Positions 35,543 to 45,570 of a stretch of 64,000 nt of DNA are shown here, piece by piece (position 1 is the first letter of the stretch; each line of letters begins with the position of its first letter). Source of the DNA: Caldifarciminota bacterium (GTDB taxonomy: Bacteria; Hydrothermota; Hydrothermia; LBFQ01; DSFT01). Location of the stretch: positions 1 to 64,000 of the forward strand of contig JANXBH010000001.1 in NCBI GenBank assembly GCA_025060695.1, given 5' to 3'. The position numbers and the translations under genes were made by a program. The notes below the pieces were generated by a model. The model saw only the letters and a program-made list of their open reading frames with translations. It made no database searches and was not told the DNA's origin.

Positions 35543-36265
35543 TTAGAAAATTTTAAATTTATAGTAAAAACCAATTTTAAAATCTTCTTCGTTTAAGATA
35601 ATATCAGCTCTCAAATTTTCATAATTTAGAGAAAAACCGTAGTTTAAAAATATACTATTTTCCCTTAAGTTTTCATAAACGCCAGCTCTTAGGCCAACGT
35701 ACTGCCTATATATAAAAAACTCTACATTACTAAAAGCATAGTAATTACTATCAATAGCTGATATTCCAAATGACAAAAATCTATATATGGTAGGCTCGTA
35801 GAATATTCCCAAAGATAAAAAAATATTATTTCTGCGCTCAATAGCTAATCTAAAATTAGTTTGCTCAAATGCTCCTATACTAAAAAAGCCTCTAAAATAA
35901 GCACTATCCTTAATATCAATTGCTAACTTTAATTCGGAATTTTTTAAAAATTTATAATGTAATCCAATAATGAAGTAAAATTCATTTTTATGCTTAAATG
36001 CATTTGCGCCGATAGAAAGAGAACTTAAATTTCCATAAGCGAAACCAAAACCATATGAACTATCAAAGTAAAAAGAGTAAGATAAATTTTCAAATATAGG
36101 AAATGTAAAGTATGCTTTTTTGTAAGTAATTTCAAATTGTAATGCACCAGCATAAGTTAATTGAGATGAAGGGAAATATATTCTTTCGTTCTCATCTGGA
36201 ATAACTAAACTTGATATACCAAACACCTCATGTCTTACAATTGTTGATATGGTAATTAAAAGCAA
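35543..36265 (-). CDS. Outer-membrane beta-barrel-like protein
   Basis: This 240-residue protein starts with a short hydrophobic stretch (MLLITISTIV) and then has about ten amphipathic strands rich in Tyr, Phe and Gly (LSYSFYFDSSYGFGFAYGNL, FFSIGAFEQTNFRLAIE, FKIGFYYKFKIF at the end). The final aromatic residue is typical of outer-membrane barrels. It resembles PorV/PorP-type small barrels in style, but I cannot name a family. The start is TTG, 6 nt after a TAAACT box. It is followed by SAM hydrolase and preceded by a run of surface-related genes. Confidence 0.6.
   Translation of the reverse strand: MLLITISTIVRHEVFGISSLVIPDENERIYFPSSQLTYAGALQFEITYKKAYFTFPIFENLSYSFYFDSSYGFGFAYGNLSSLSIGANAFKHKNEFYFIIGLHYKFLKNSELKLAIDIKDSAYFRGFFSIGAFEQTNFRLAIERRNNIFLSLGIFYEPTIYRFLSFGISAIDSNYYAFSNVEFFIYRQYVGLRAGVYENLRENSIFLNYGFSLNYENLRADIILNEEDFKIGFYYKFKIF
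35550..35557 (-). promoter_or_regulatory. SAM hydrolase -10 motif inside upstream gene
   Basis: TTTAAAAT is read as part of Phe-Lys-Ile in the C-terminal FKIF-stop of the 35543 gene and ends 7 nt before the next ATG, the standard spacing in this window. A separate leaderless transcript can begin although the genes touch. Confidence 0.5.
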
Positions 36266-36279
36266 ACGTAAAGTTTAAA

Positions 36280-36296
36280 GGTTATTTCTAATAACC
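36280..36296 (-). promoter_or_regulatory. Hairpin between 36288 gene and barrel gene
   Basis: GGTTATT and AATAACC form a perfect 7-bp inverted repeat around three bases. It includes the stop codon of the 36288 gene and lies directly before the -10 box of the next one. It could be a weak terminator or an operator; AU-richness makes a strong terminator unlikely. Confidence 0.35.
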
Positions 36297-36896
36297 TATC
36301 TTAATTTCAAAAGTAGCAATGTAATATCTACCCTTACTTTTTATATAGTAAAGCCTGCTTCCTTTGTAATTTTTTATTTTTTCTAAAATATTTAAAATTT
36401 CGTCTTTATCATTTACTTCAACAGTTCCACTATTTTCCTTTAGTTCAAGTTCACTTAAGTCAATATAATAAGGTTTTTCAAAGAAGTCCAACAAGCTATA
36501 GTAAATTATAATCTTAGATGGAAGAGTTTTATTTAAGATTTTATAATTTATATTTCTTGAAAGCTCATAAACTTTATTTATAAACATTCTATCTGCTTTA
36601 TTTCCAAATCCTATAGCATAAACTTCCAATTCCTTTTTACAGGGCTTATTTATTATAAGTTTAAAAGTAGTTGCATCGGTAGGTAATGGAACTTCATGAA
36701 AATCAAAACTTTTTCTTTTACAAACTTTTTCAATGTAGTTGTAAATTCTTTTGTCTAAAATTTCTACTTCATAAAAATCAAAGTCCTTCCTTATTATAGC
36801 TCTTGAATTATGTATGTATAAATATTCGTCATAAATACCTGCAAAGCCTCCATATATTATAAAAACTACAGAAAATTCTTTAACTCCGGATACCAT
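36288..36896 (-). CDS. Protein of unknown function, possibly exported
   Basis: This 202-residue protein starts with a mildly hydrophobic N-terminus (VKEFSVVFIIYGGFAGIY) that could be a signal. The rest alternates charged helices and strands with no motif I recognise; two cysteines (KVCKRKS, KPCKKE) are present. The ATG follows directly on the stop codon of the T9SS-type protease gene (TAG ATG), so it is cotranscribed with it, and it may assist that protein or the barrel protein downstream. No functional claim is possible. Confidence 0.5.
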   Translation of the reverse strand: MVSGVKEFSVVFIIYGGFAGIYDEYLYIHNSRAIIRKDFDFYEVEILDKRIYNYIEKVCKRKSFDFHEVPLPTDATTFKLIINKPCKKELEVYAIGFGNKADRMFINKVYELSRNINYKILNKTLPSKIIIYYSLLDFFEKPYYIDLSELELKENSGTVEVNDKDEILNILEKIKNYKGSRLYYIKSKGRYYIATFEIKIGY

Positions 36897-38354
36897 CTAG
36901 TTTATAATAATTTTACCTTTATATGTTTTTTTGTCCATTTTTAATTGGTAAAAATATACACCCTTTGCTAAGTTCCTATTTGAAACAGCCTTTCCATCTA
37001 TTGAAAATAATCTAAAGTCAAAATCTTTTTTATCTGTAATAATTTCAACATTTCTTCCATTTACTAAAATTTTATATTCGCTATATCTACTTTCTAAAAC
37101 ATTTGATGCAGGTTCTATTCTATATCTATATACTATATCATTTCCACCAAGTGTCTTTGAAACTATTACTATTGAAGCATAACTATAACCACTAAAGTCA
37201 TATATAACATTTATTGAATCACCATTTCCTGTAATATTATCTATTACTGGTCCTGGAATTCTAATTAAATAGACATTTGCACAACCTTGACATTGCTTAA
37301 ATTTTATCACAATTCTAAGAGCACCACTATACGGAGATAATCTTATAAATTGAGCACCACCTGGATTTTGAATACTAAGAGTTTGATTACTATCTACACT
37401 TGGATATGTAGAGATGTTTCTAAAAAGAGTAGATGTAGGATATAAATTTCCTTCACTATATCTATAACCTATTCCATCATTCCATCTATTTCCAGTAAAA
37501 AACCTCCAAATTGCATAATAAGATAAAATTTCTTCTTGACTCTTAGAATAATTCCCACTAAGGACATCAAAAATATCAATTAAGGTATTATTACCGGGAA
37601 CTGTACCCATTCTATGCCAAATGTCTTTTAAAGCTTGATGGTTATTTCCTAAGTATTCATAAATAAAATAAGGAAATATTGCACCCGCATACTGATAAAG
37701 ACCTCCATTTTGAAATGTATTAATTCTATATTGTGGAGCTGTTAAAGGACTTTGTCCCGAGACACCAAGATAACTAATATAGTCATTTACATTGTCATAT
37801 ACTATATCCTCTATCCAAGTAGCTGTGTTTTCATAGAACCATCCGCCGTCTAAAGCAGTATATGCAAATTGAACTGCATGATGAAACTCATGTGCAACAG
37901 TAACTTTTAAAACACCTATTCCGTATGCAGCATCTATATTTTTATTTATTACAAAGTAGCTTGTATAACCTTCTGTTCCGTATCCATAGTATGGACTTTC
38001 TGGGACAGCATAACCAAGAACTCCAGCTCCAATGTTTTTAATATAGATATCGTATTTATTATTTCCACCTTGATTATTATCTGGTGGTGGTGCAAACCAT
38101 CCAATTTGGTTAACTAATATATTCCAAGAATATTCCGCAAAAACTGCTACACTTTCCGCATATGCAGGACTTACCGCGTCAGTTCCACTTGTAGTATAGT
38201 GAATAACAAAATTCTGAGTTTGAATAATTTGCTCAGGACCACTTAGAGTGGGTCGAGAAAAGGTCTTATATTCACCTTTTTGAAAACTTTCCAATACTTG
38301 AGGCGTTAAACATCTTTCTGATATAAAAGAGTTAAAATATAGAAGAAGTAGCAT
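36897..38354 (-). CDS. Secreted metalloprotease-like protein with T9SS-like sorting domain
   Basis: This 485-residue protein contains a zinc-protease motif HEFHHAVQFAYT (HExxH, about residue 155) followed by a glutamate-rich helix (ENTATWIEDIVYD), as in the MXAN_6640-type putative metalloproteases of surface-secreting bacteria. The C-terminal 60 or so residues (NGRNVEIITDKKDFDFRLF, GVYFYQLKMDKKTYKGKI) look like a type A T9SS sorting domain. The N-terminus MLLLLYFNSFI is short for a signal peptide; the -10 box lies 6 nt before this ATG. It probably acts on the cell surface or outside. Confidence 0.8.
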   Translation of the reverse strand: MLLLLYFNSFISERCLTPQVLESFQKGEYKTFSRPTLSGPEQIIQTQNFVIHYTTSGTDAVSPAYAESVAVFAEYSWNILVNQIGWFAPPPDNNQGGNNKYDIYIKNIGAGVLGYAVPESPYYGYGTEGYTSYFVINKNIDAAYGIGVLKVTVAHEFHHAVQFAYTALDGGWFYENTATWIEDIVYDNVNDYISYLGVSGQSPLTAPQYRINTFQNGGLYQYAGAIFPYFIYEYLGNNHQALKDIWHRMGTVPGNNTLIDIFDVLSGNYSKSQEEILSYYAIWRFFTGNRWNDGIGYRYSEGNLYPTSTLFRNISTYPSVDSNQTLSIQNPGGAQFIRLSPYSGALRIVIKFKQCQGCANVYLIRIPGPVIDNITGNGDSINVIYDFSGYSYASIVIVSKTLGGNDIVYRYRIEPASNVLESRYSEYKILVNGRNVEIITDKKDFDFRLFSIDGKAVSNRNLAKGVYFYQLKMDKKTYKGKIIIN

Positions 38355-38360
38355 GCTTAA

Positions 38361-38368
38361 ATTTTAAA
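38361..38368 (-). promoter_or_regulatory. Protease-gene -10 motif overlapping the Omp85 stop codon
   Basis: TTTTAAAAT covers the last codon and stop (TTT TAA) of the Omp85-like gene and ends 6 nt before the ATG of the protease-like gene, so a leaderless transcript can start inside the tail of the upstream gene. Confidence 0.5.
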
Positions 38369-40025
38369 ACATATTTCCTATACCAAAGTATAAAAACAAG
38401 TCTTTTGGTAATATCTTAGAATTTGGATTTAGGGCTATATCAAACCTCAATGGAATAAGGTTTACATAAAACCTAAAACCTATACCATAACCAGAATATA
38501 ACTTGCTATTAAAAAGTTTTAAAAACTCATTTGATGTTATAGCAAAATCGTAAAAGAATACTATTGCAAAAATACTATTAAATCTCCATCTGTACTCAAA
38601 ATTTCCATTTATAAAATGATTTGATGCAGGCTGTAAATTATCAAAACTTTCACCTATTGAATTATTTAAATATCCCCTTACACTACCTTCCCCTCCAAGA
38701 AAGAACTTTTCCGAATATGGAATATTACTGCCGAATATCTGTCCCATTCTTATTCTAAGCGCAAAACTATAAAAATACTTACTATAAATTTCACTCAGTT
38801 TAATAAACCTTGCCTGACCAAACGCTTCCAAAATAGAAAGACTTAGATTAAAACCCCTCGTTGCATCCAAATAGTTATTTCTGTCATCGTAAAACGCCCT
38901 TTGAGAGAAAGAGAGTATAAACCTACTTTCTTCATAACCAAGAGTTATACTTCTTTTTAAGGACATACCGAATGCACTATAAAAGTATCTTGAAAATTGT
39001 CTAATAATTTCTGAGAACAAACTAAACTCCTCAATCTTTCCATAATCACTAAACTCTCCAACTTGACCATATTTATTATAAATCAAATTAGAACTTAGTA
39101 GCAAATTTTTTCTGTCTAAAAAATACCTTTCACGATAGTTTATAGTAAATGACCTGTCATTTAGAAGAACTCTATTATTTTTATAGCTAAATAAACCTGA
39201 AAGCTCTATTTCCGCGTTTTGTGCATTTCCAAATATATTTAAATGTCCAAGTAAAATACTCAAATTTAAAAAATAAGGATAAGTAAAACCTGCATTTGTT
39301 TCTAAGTATCTTTGTGGAACCTCATTTACACTAAAAATTAATATACTATCATCCTGAATTCTATAATCTACGCTACTAAAAAGTCTAAGTGAATATAACC
39401 TTTGGCTACTTTCGCTAATTTTGTCGTAATTAAAGTATTCATTTGGTCTGATAGTTATTTCTTTATAAAAAATTCCATCTCTTACACTACGATTATTTTC
39501 AATCTTTATTGACTTTATAAGAATTCTTTTTCCTGCTGCTATTTTCTCTTTAAAAATTAATAAGCTATCGTTTAAAAAACTTGTATCTCTTTCTAATCTA
39601 ACAAATGGATAACCATTGTTGTAATAAAGATAGTATATTTTATTTTCAATAGTATTTATAAATTCATCTGAATAAGCTATAGGCAGTTTTTTAGGCATAA
39701 TGTAAATCAAGCTATCTAAGATAATATCTCCATCAAATTCAATATTGCTTATTAGTGCTCTCTTTCCCTCATTTATTTTTATGGTTATGACCACTTTACT
39801 TGCCTCAACGAATTCATATTCGTGATTAATACTTACTTGAAAATATCCGCTTGCATAGTATTTTGAATAAAGTCTTGAAATAGCACTTTTTAATTTTATT
39901 TTGCTAAATTCTTGATTTTTTCTTAATCTTAAAATATCCAATATTTCTTTTTTTGATAAATATTTATTACCTTCAACGTTTATATCCTTTATAGTTATTA
40001 GCTGTGCAAAGATTAGACTAAGCAG
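38364..40025 (-). CDS. Omp85-family outer-membrane protein (BamA/TamA-like)
   Basis: Two or three POTRA domains ([53 protein letters not shown]) are followed by a 16-strand barrel with the lid motif [12 protein letters not shown] and a final phenylalanine-containing strand. Such proteins insert barrels into the outer membrane or export substrates. The tracked start (39941) cuts the first POTRA strand. In frame upstream, a CTG at 40025 with GGGAG before it gives MLSLIFAQ and then the full POTRA. This start overlaps the ATPase stop by eight bases. At about 553 residues it is much shorter than BamA (about 800), closer to TamA or a minimal Omp85. Confidence 0.85.
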   Translation of the reverse strand: MLSLIFAQLITIKDINVEGNKYLSKKEILDILRLRKNQEFSKIKLKSAISRLYSKYYASGYFQVSINHEYEFVEASKVVITIKINEGKRALISNIEFDGDIILDSLIYIMPKKLPIAYSDEFINTIENKIYYLYYNNGYPFVRLERDTSFLNDSLLIFKEKIAAGKRILIKSIKIENNRSVRDGIFYKEITIRPNEYFNYDKISESSQRLYSLRLFSSVDYRIQDDSILIFSVNEVPQRYLETNAGFTYPYFLNLSILLGHLNIFGNAQNAEIELSGLFSYKNNRVLLNDRSFTINYRERYFLDRKNLLLSSNLIYNKYGQVGEFSDYGKIEEFSLFSEIIRQFSRYFYSAFGMSLKRSITLGYEESRFILSFSQRAFYDDRNNYLDATRGFNLSLSILEAFGQARFIKLSEIYSKYFYSFALRIRMGQIFGSNIPYSEKFFLGGEGSVRGYLNNSIGESFDNLQPASNHFINGNFEYRWRFNSIFAIVFFYDFAITSNEFLKLFNSKLYSGYGIGFRFYVNLIPLRFDIALNPNSKILPKDLFLYFGIGNMF

Positions 40026-41817
40026 CTTTCTCCCTTTGAATAATGTATTCTTTTAGAGAATTTAATATCTCCTCTATCTCATTTTCTATGTGTTTCTCTT
40101 CCACTTCTTTTAATCTTATTATTTTCTCAACCTGTGGTAGCTTCTCTATTTCATCCGCAGATATAAGTTCCTTTTCAATACTCTCTTTTAGTATATCGTA
40201 AAATTGAAAAATTGCTTTCATCATATAAAATTGCTTCTTCAAAGAACAACTTGCATCAATAGGATTGAATGCATTTTGCTGTAAATAACCTAATCTTATT
40301 ATCTTTCCTATCTCAAGAATTAGTCTTTCCATTTCTTGAAGCGCATCAGGTCCAATTAACTGGACTATGTCTTGTAATTCAGCTTCTTTTTGTAATATAC
40401 TACTAATAAAGTTTCTAAGTTCAGACCACTTTTCATTTACATTTTCTTTATACCACTTTTCAATAAGCGGATAGTATAGTGTATAGCTTCTTAACCAGTT
40501 TATAGCAGGGTAATGCCTTCTTCTTGCCAAGCTTGAATCCAATGCCCAAAATGCACCTACTACTCTTAGCGTAGACTGAGTTACTGGTTCAGAATAATCA
40601 CCGCCTTGTGGTGAAACCGCTCCAACCGCAGTAACTGAACCTTCCAAATTACTTAATGTTATAACTCTTCCCGTTCTTTCGTAAAAAGCGGAAAGTCTTG
40701 AAGATAAATACGTAGGATAACCTTCTTCTCCTGGCATTTCTTCAAGTCTCGAAGATAATTCTCTTAAAGCTTCTGCCCACCTGCTTGTAGAATCCGCCAG
40801 TAGCAGAACATTATAGCCCATGTCCCTATAATATTCGGCAAGTGTAATTCCTGTATATATTGATGCTTCTCTTGCAGCAACTGGCATATTTGAAGTATTT
40901 ACAACGAGTATAGTTCTATCCATAAGTGGAGAGCCCGGTCTTGAAGGATCTTCAAGATGTGGAAATTCAGTTAAAACCTCTGTCATTTCATTTCCTCTCT
41001 CACCACATCCAATATATACTACAATATCAACAAGTGCATATTTTGCAAGTGTCTGTTCGGTCACAGTTTTACCTGTACCAAATCCTCCAGGTAGTCCTGC
41101 ATTTCCACCAAGTGCAATAGGAAATAGTGTATCCAATATCCTTTGACCAGTTAGTAATGGTATAGTAGGAAGCTCTTTTCTAATTACAGGTCTTGGTATT
41201 CTAACGGGCCATTTATGAGATAGTGTAATAGTATATTCTTTCTTGTCCTTTTCACTCTTTATAATACATACAGTATCTTTTACAGTATATTCTCCTTCTT
41301 TAATCTCTAAAATTGTAAATGTTTCTTCTAAGTCTTCCTTGTTTAATTCGGTCTTTCCTTTTAAGTTTGGAGGAATTATTATTCTGTGTACTACTGAGGG
41401 AGTTTCTTGAACTTCGCCTATGATATGTCCAAGTTTTACCTTATCTCCAGATTTTACTCTTGGTTTAAAGAACCACTTTTTCTCGTAGTCCAATGCTGGA
41501 ATATCTATTCCTCTTGAGATGAATGGACCTGTACTGTTCATTATTACATCTAATGGTCTTTGAATACCATCAAATGCTTTTCCAAGTAAACCTGGTCCAA
41601 GTTCAACTGCAAGAGATTCATTAGTTCTTTCAATTGATTCTCCTACAAATAGTCCCGATGTATCTTCGTAAACTTGAATATATGCAGTATCCTCTTTAAG
41701 TCTAATAATCTCACCTATAAGTTTTTCTTTTCCAACTTTAACAATTTCATTCATCCTTGCTCCTTTAAGTCCTTTTCCTACAACAAGAACACCTGCTATT
41801 CTTGTAATTTCTGCCAT
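40018..41817 (-). CDS. atpA: A/V-type ATPase catalytic subunit A
   Basis: This 599-residue protein is the nucleotide-hydrolysing subunit of an archaeal/vacuolar-type ATPase. The subunit-specific non-homologous region ([17 protein letters not shown]), Walker A in [12 protein letters not shown], and the segments [32 protein letters not shown] and [13 protein letters not shown] are all clear. Subunits B, D, I, K, C, E and F are not next to it in this window, which is unusual because the operon is normally kept together. It has its own leaderless-type promoter (6 nt) and its stop overlaps the Omp85 gene. Rotor direction, ion and operon elsewhere are unknown. Confidence 0.95.
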   Translation of the reverse strand: MAEITRIAGVLVVGKGLKGARMNEIVKVGKEKLIGEIIRLKEDTAYIQVYEDTSGLFVGESIERTNESLAVELGPGLLGKAFDGIQRPLDVIMNSTGPFISRGIDIPALDYEKKWFFKPRVKSGDKVKLGHIIGEVQETPSVVHRIIIPPNLKGKTELNKEDLEETFTILEIKEGEYTVKDTVCIIKSEKDKKEYTITLSHKWPVRIPRPVIRKELPTIPLLTGQRILDTLFPIALGGNAGLPGGFGTGKTVTEQTLAKYALVDIVVYIGCGERGNEMTEVLTEFPHLEDPSRPGSPLMDRTILVVNTSNMPVAAREASIYTGITLAEYYRDMGYNVLLLADSTSRWAEALRELSSRLEEMPGEEGYPTYLSSRLSAFYERTGRVITLSNLEGSVTAVGAVSPQGGDYSEPVTQSTLRVVGAFWALDSSLARRRHYPAINWLRSYTLYYPLIEKWYKENVNEKWSELRNFISSILQKEAELQDIVQLIGPDALQEMERLILEIGKIIRLGYLQQNAFNPIDASCSLKKQFYMMKAIFQFYDILKESIEKELISADEIEKLPQVEKIIRLKEVEEKHIENEIEEILNSLKEYIIQREKAA

Positions 41818-41834
41818 ACTGAAATTTTAAAGTA

Positions 41835-42521
41835 TTAAATAATACTTGAAGTTCCTATTCTATTTGCACCACATAATATCATTTTAATAGCAGTTTCTCT
41901 ATCCCTTATACCACCAGAAGCCTTCACTCCAAAATCATTGCCAACTACTGCTCTAATTAATGCTACGTCATAAAAAGTAGCACCATGCTTGGAAAAACCT
42001 GTCGATGTTTTTACAAACTTAGCTTTTGAATTTCTTACTATTTTAGATAACTCTATTTTTTCTTCATCAGTAAGAAGAGAAGTTTCAATAATAATTTTTG
42101 AGTTTGGGAAAATCCTTGAGATTTCCCTAATTTCATTTTCAACGTATTTATAGTTTTTATTTTTAACTTCTGAAATATTTATTACAAAATCAATTTCATC
42201 GACACCTTGTTCCATTAGCCAGTATAACTCGTATAGTTTTAAATTCAACGGTAGAGCGCCAAGTGGAAAACCCACAACTGAGCACAATTTTATCTCACTA
42301 CTTATTAGCTCCTTTGCCATTGGCACAAAGTATGGATTTATACATATAGCATAGTATCTCTTTTCCGTTGCAATTTTTATTAAATTCCTAAGGTCTTCGT
42401 AAGTTGCGTCAGGTCTTAGTAAGGTAAAATCTACCATTTGATTTATATCTATATTTGGAATTTGAGTTAAGTTTTCAATTTCCTTTTGTTTTTTTGTAGC
42501 TATTTCAGTATAATAGTTCAT
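41835..42521 (-). CDS. deoC: Deoxyribose-phosphate aldolase
   Basis: DeoC cleaves 2-deoxyribose-5-phosphate to glyceraldehyde-3-phosphate and acetaldehyde in nucleoside breakdown. The Schiff-base lysine is in KFVKTSTGFS (about residue 165), with VVGFPLGALPLNLK and GVKASGGIRD as further family signatures. Length (228) is normal. A TATAAT box lies 10 nt before the ATG, a slightly different form of the usual box here. It sits alone between lepA and atpA. Confidence 0.93.
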   Translation of the reverse strand: MNYYTEIATKKQKEIENLTQIPNIDINQMVDFTLLRPDATYEDLRNLIKIATEKRYYAICINPYFVPMAKELISSEIKLCSVVGFPLGALPLNLKLYELYWLMEQGVDEIDFVINISEVKNKNYKYVENEIREISRIFPNSKIIIETSLLTDEEKIELSKIVRNSKAKFVKTSTGFSKHGATFYDVALIRAVVGNDFGVKASGGIRDRETAIKMILCGANRIGTSSII

Positions 42522-42555
42522 AAGTTAAAAAATTATAAAGCAAATTTAAATTTCG

Positions 42556-44322
42556 TTATTTGTTTTCAATTTTCATTACCTCAAGGAATACTTCGCTTGG
42601 CACTTCAACTCTACCAATCATTTTCATTCTCTTCTTCCCTTCCTTTTGCCTTTCAAGTAGTTTTCTTTTTCTTGTAATATCTCCTCCATAACACTTCGCA
42701 GTTACGTCCTTTCTAAGTGGAGGTATTCTTTCACTTGCTATTACTCTTTTTCCGATGCTTGCTTGAATTTTTACTTCAAATAGTTGTCTTGGTATTAAAC
42801 TTCTTAGCTTTTCTACTATATTCTTAGATACTTCATATGCCTTTATTCTTGGAACTACAAAACTAAGAGCATCTACTTTTTCATTTGCAACATAAATATC
42901 GACCCTTACTAAATCACCCTCCTTAAATCCAATAAACTCATAGTCCATAGAAGCATATCCTCTGCTTAGGCTTTTTACTTTATCAAATAAGTCAAAAATT
43001 ACTTCATAAAGTGGTATCTCATACTCCATCTCAACAGTCTTACTATCTAAATAGAATAAATTCCTTTGAATTCCTCTTCTATTTTGAAGTAGCGTTATGA
43101 GATTTCCTAAATATTCTGAAGGCGTTATAATTTTTAGTAATACATATGGTTCAAATGCCTTTTCATAGTAATCTGGAAAGTCCTTTGGGTTATTTATAAA
43201 AACTTTCTCTTCGTTTGTTAAAATTACTTCATATTCTACATTGGGTATGGTTATTACGATATCTAAATCGTATTCTCTTTTTATCCTTTCTTTAAAAATC
43301 TCTAAGTGCAATAATCCTAAAAATCCCATTCTAAAACCTGGACCAAGTGCAGGAGAATTTTCTGGAATATATACAAGCGATGCATCATTTAGCGAAAGCT
43401 TTTCTATTGCTTTTCTTAATTCTTCAAACTCAGAAGGATTTATAGGATATATACCTGCATATATCATGGGTTTTATTTCTCTAAAACCTTCAATAGCAAT
43501 GGTTTGTGGATATCTTGCATCTACTATGGTATCACCAACTCTCGCTTCTCTGATTTCTCTTATATTAGCAACGACATAACCTATTTCACCTGAACTTAGT
43601 TTATCTTTCTTAATCCTCCCGTTAGGATGAAAATACCCGACTTCTAAAACTTCATATTCTCTTGATGTTGATTTAAATAATATTTTCATCTTTGGTCTTA
43701 TTTCTCCATCAAATACTCTAATATATGGAATAACCCCTAAATAGTCATCGTATATTGCATCAAATATTAGTGCTTTTAGTTTATCGCTATTGGTTTTTGG
43801 ACTTGGAACTTCGTTTATTATTCTCTCTATTAATTCCTCTACCCCCCAACCGTATTTCGCCGATATTCTTGAAACTTTGACATTTCCAATAAGCTCCCTT
43901 ATCTGACTTTCTACCCTTTCAATTTCCGCATTCGGAAGGTCTATCTTATTAATTACAGGAATAATTACTAAATTATTTTCAAGTGCAAGATATAGATTAG
44001 ATATTGTTTGTGCTTCAATGCCTTGAGTAGCATCTATTAGTAATATAGCACCTTCTACAGCTTTTAAACTTCTTGATACTTCGTATGTAAAATCTACATG
44101 TCCAGGTGTATCGATTAAATTTAAAATGTAGTCTTTATATTCCATTCTTACAGGATGCATTTTAATAGTAATACCTTTTTCTCTTTCTAAGTCCATACTA
44201 TCTAATACTTGTTCTTTAATTTCATCTTCTCTTAAAGTTTTTGTAATTTCTAAAAGTCTATCTGCAAGTGTAGATTTACCATGATCTATATGTGCAATTA
44301 TGCAAAAATTTCTTATATTCAT
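42556..44322 (-). CDS. lepA: Elongation factor 4
   Basis: LepA is a ribosomal GTPase. G1 is AHIDHGKSTLADR (residues about 9-21), G3 DTPGHVDF, and G4 NKIDLP; the LepA-specific C-terminal domain with GYASMDYEF and ECYGGDITRKRKLLERQKEGKK-like CYGGDITRKRKLL is present. The length of 588 is standard. It starts 10 nt after a TAAAAT box that is part of a 22-bp palindrome shared with yebC. Confidence 0.97.
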   Translation of the reverse strand: MNIRNFCIIAHIDHGKSTLADRLLEITKTLREDEIKEQVLDSMDLEREKGITIKMHPVRMEYKDYILNLIDTPGHVDFTYEVSRSLKAVEGAILLIDATQGIEAQTISNLYLALENNLVIIPVINKIDLPNAEIERVESQIRELIGNVKVSRISAKYGWGVEELIERIINEVPSPKTNSDKLKALIFDAIYDDYLGVIPYIRVFDGEIRPKMKILFKSTSREYEVLEVGYFHPNGRIKKDKLSSGEIGYVVANIREIREARVGDTIVDARYPQTIAIEGFREIKPMIYAGIYPINPSEFEELRKAIEKLSLNDASLVYIPENSPALGPGFRMGFLGLLHLEIFKERIKREYDLDIVITIPNVEYEVILTNEEKVFINNPKDFPDYYEKAFEPYVLLKIITPSEYLGNLITLLQNRRGIQRNLFYLDSKTVEMEYEIPLYEVIFDLFDKVKSLSRGYASMDYEFIGFKEGDLVRVDIYVANEKVDALSFVVPRIKAYEVSKNIVEKLRSLIPRQLFEVKIQASIGKRVIASERIPPLRKDVTAKCYGGDITRKRKLLERQKEGKKRMKMIGRVEVPSEVFLEVMKIENK

Positions 44323-44330
44323 AGGCTTTA

Positions 44331-44352
44331 TAATTTTAAAGCTTTAAAATTA
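44331..44352. promoter_or_regulatory. Palindromic bidirectional promoter, lepA/yebC
   Basis: A perfect 22-bp palindrome with core TTTTAAAGCTTTAAAA fills the middle of a 39-bp gap. It carries TAAAAT facing outward on each strand, 10 nt (lepA) and 11 nt (yebC) before the start codons. Confidence 0.7.
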
Positions 44353-44361
44353 TCGTAAATT

Positions 44362-45114
44362 ATGGCAGGACATAGTAAATGGGCACAAATTAAGCATAAA
44401 AAAGCTATAAAAGATGCAAGAAAGGGAAAATTATTTTCTAAAATCGTAAGAGAAATTACAGTTGCGGTAAAAGTTGGAGGTCCTGACCCTGAAGGAAATC
44501 CAAGACTAAGATTAGCACTTGAAAAAGCAAAAGAAGTAAATTTACCAAAAGATAACATTGAGAGAGCAATAAAAAAAGCTATAGGAGGCGATGAAGGCAA
44601 TAATTATGAAGAGGTAATATATGAAGGTTATGGACCTGAGGGTGTTGCTTTTGTAGTAAAGACACTTACTGACAATAAAAATAGAACTGTAAATGAGATA
44701 AGATATATATTTTCTAAGTATGGAGGTAGTTTAGCAACTAGTGGTTCAGTCCTTTGGCAGTTTTCTGAAAAAGGAACAATTTACATATTAAAGAATAAAG
44801 TAAGAGAAGAGGAAGTTTTTGAATTAGCACTTTCTTTAAACATAGAAGATATAAAGGAAGACGAAGATAGCTATGTAGTATATACATTGCCTAAGGACTT
44901 TCATAGTGTAAAAGAAAAACTACAGGAAAGTGGTATAGAAATTGAAAGTGCAACAATTACTCTAATACCGCAAAATACTATAAAGGTTAGTTCAGATAAA
45001 GCTCAAAAAGTGCTAAAGTTATATGAAGCACTTGAAGAACACGATGATGTTCAGGAAGTATATGCAAACTTTGATATTGAAAAGGAAGTATTAGAAGCAT
45101 TTACGAGCGAATAA
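44362..45114 (+). CDS. YebC/PmpR-family protein
   Basis: This 250-residue protein begins MAGHSKWAQIKHKKAIKDA, the invariant start of the YebC/TACO1 family, and continues with GGPDPEGNPRLRLALEKAK, GYGPEGVAFVV and GGSLATSGSVLWQF. Members help translation of difficult sequences or act as transcription regulators. The C-terminal end (DVQEVYANFDI) is intact. It is divergent from lepA, another translation factor, from a shared palindromic promoter. The last 24 nt overlap folK on the opposite strand. Confidence 0.96.
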   Translation: MAGHSKWAQIKHKKAIKDARKGKLFSKIVREITVAVKVGGPDPEGNPRLRLALEKAKEVNLPKDNIERAIKKAIGGDEGNNYEEVIYEGYGPEGVAFVVKTLTDNKNRTVNEIRYIFSKYGGSLATSGSVLWQFSEKGTIYILKNKVREEEVFELALSLNIEDIKEDEDSYVVYTLPKDFHSVKEKLQESGIEIESATITLIPQNTIKVSSDKAQKVLKLYEALEEHDDVQEVYANFDIEKEVLEAFTSE

Positions 45115-45570
45115 AAATAAGTCTTTATCTTTAAAGTTACACTTGTTTATATTAAAGTTTAAGCTGCTATATCCTCTTGATATTATTTCAAGCAAAGGGA
45201 TTACAAAAAATTTCCTACTATATAAATCATAGTGTGGAATTTCTAAGTTATTACTTTTGATTGTGAGTTCATTAAAAAGCAAAATGTCTATGTCTATAAC
45301 TCTTGGTGAATTTTTAAATAGCCTTTTTCTGTTCATTAGGTTTTCAACCTTTTGAATATTCTCCAAAAGTAAAAATGGACTTAAGTTAGTTACTATAAGC
45401 AAAGTCATATTTAAGAATGTATTTTGTTTTTCATACCCATATGGATAGCTTTCATATATACTTGATATTTCAAGTATCTTTGAAAATTCAGATATTTTCT
45501 TTATTGCATATTTTAAGTTTCTTTCTCTAACGAATAAGTTAGTTCCAAGTGAAAGATAAACGTAGTTCAT
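45091..45570 (-). CDS. folK: HPPK, folate synthesis pyrophosphokinase
   Basis: FolK pyrophosphorylates 6-hydroxymethyl-dihydropterin in folate synthesis. The N-terminal YLSLGTNL, the central QNTFLNMTLLI, the signature RVIDIDILLF and PHYDLYSRKFFVIPLLEI are clear. At 159 residues it is of normal length. The start overlaps the permease upstream by four bases (ATGA). No folP or folB is nearby. Confidence 0.92.
   Translation of the reverse strand: MNYVYLSLGTNLFVRERNLKYAIKKISEFSKILEISSIYESYPYGYEKQNTFLNMTLLIVTNLSPFLLLENIQKVENLMNRKRLFKNSPRVIDIDILLFNELTIKSNNLEIPHYDLYSRKFFVIPLLEIISRGYSSLNFNINKCNFKDKDLFLFARKCF

Noticed and set aside
36280-36296. Strong terminator at the GGTTATT/AATAACC hairpin
   Set aside because: The stem is only 7 bp and mostly A-U, and no T-run follows; it is listed as an uncertain regulatory hairpin.
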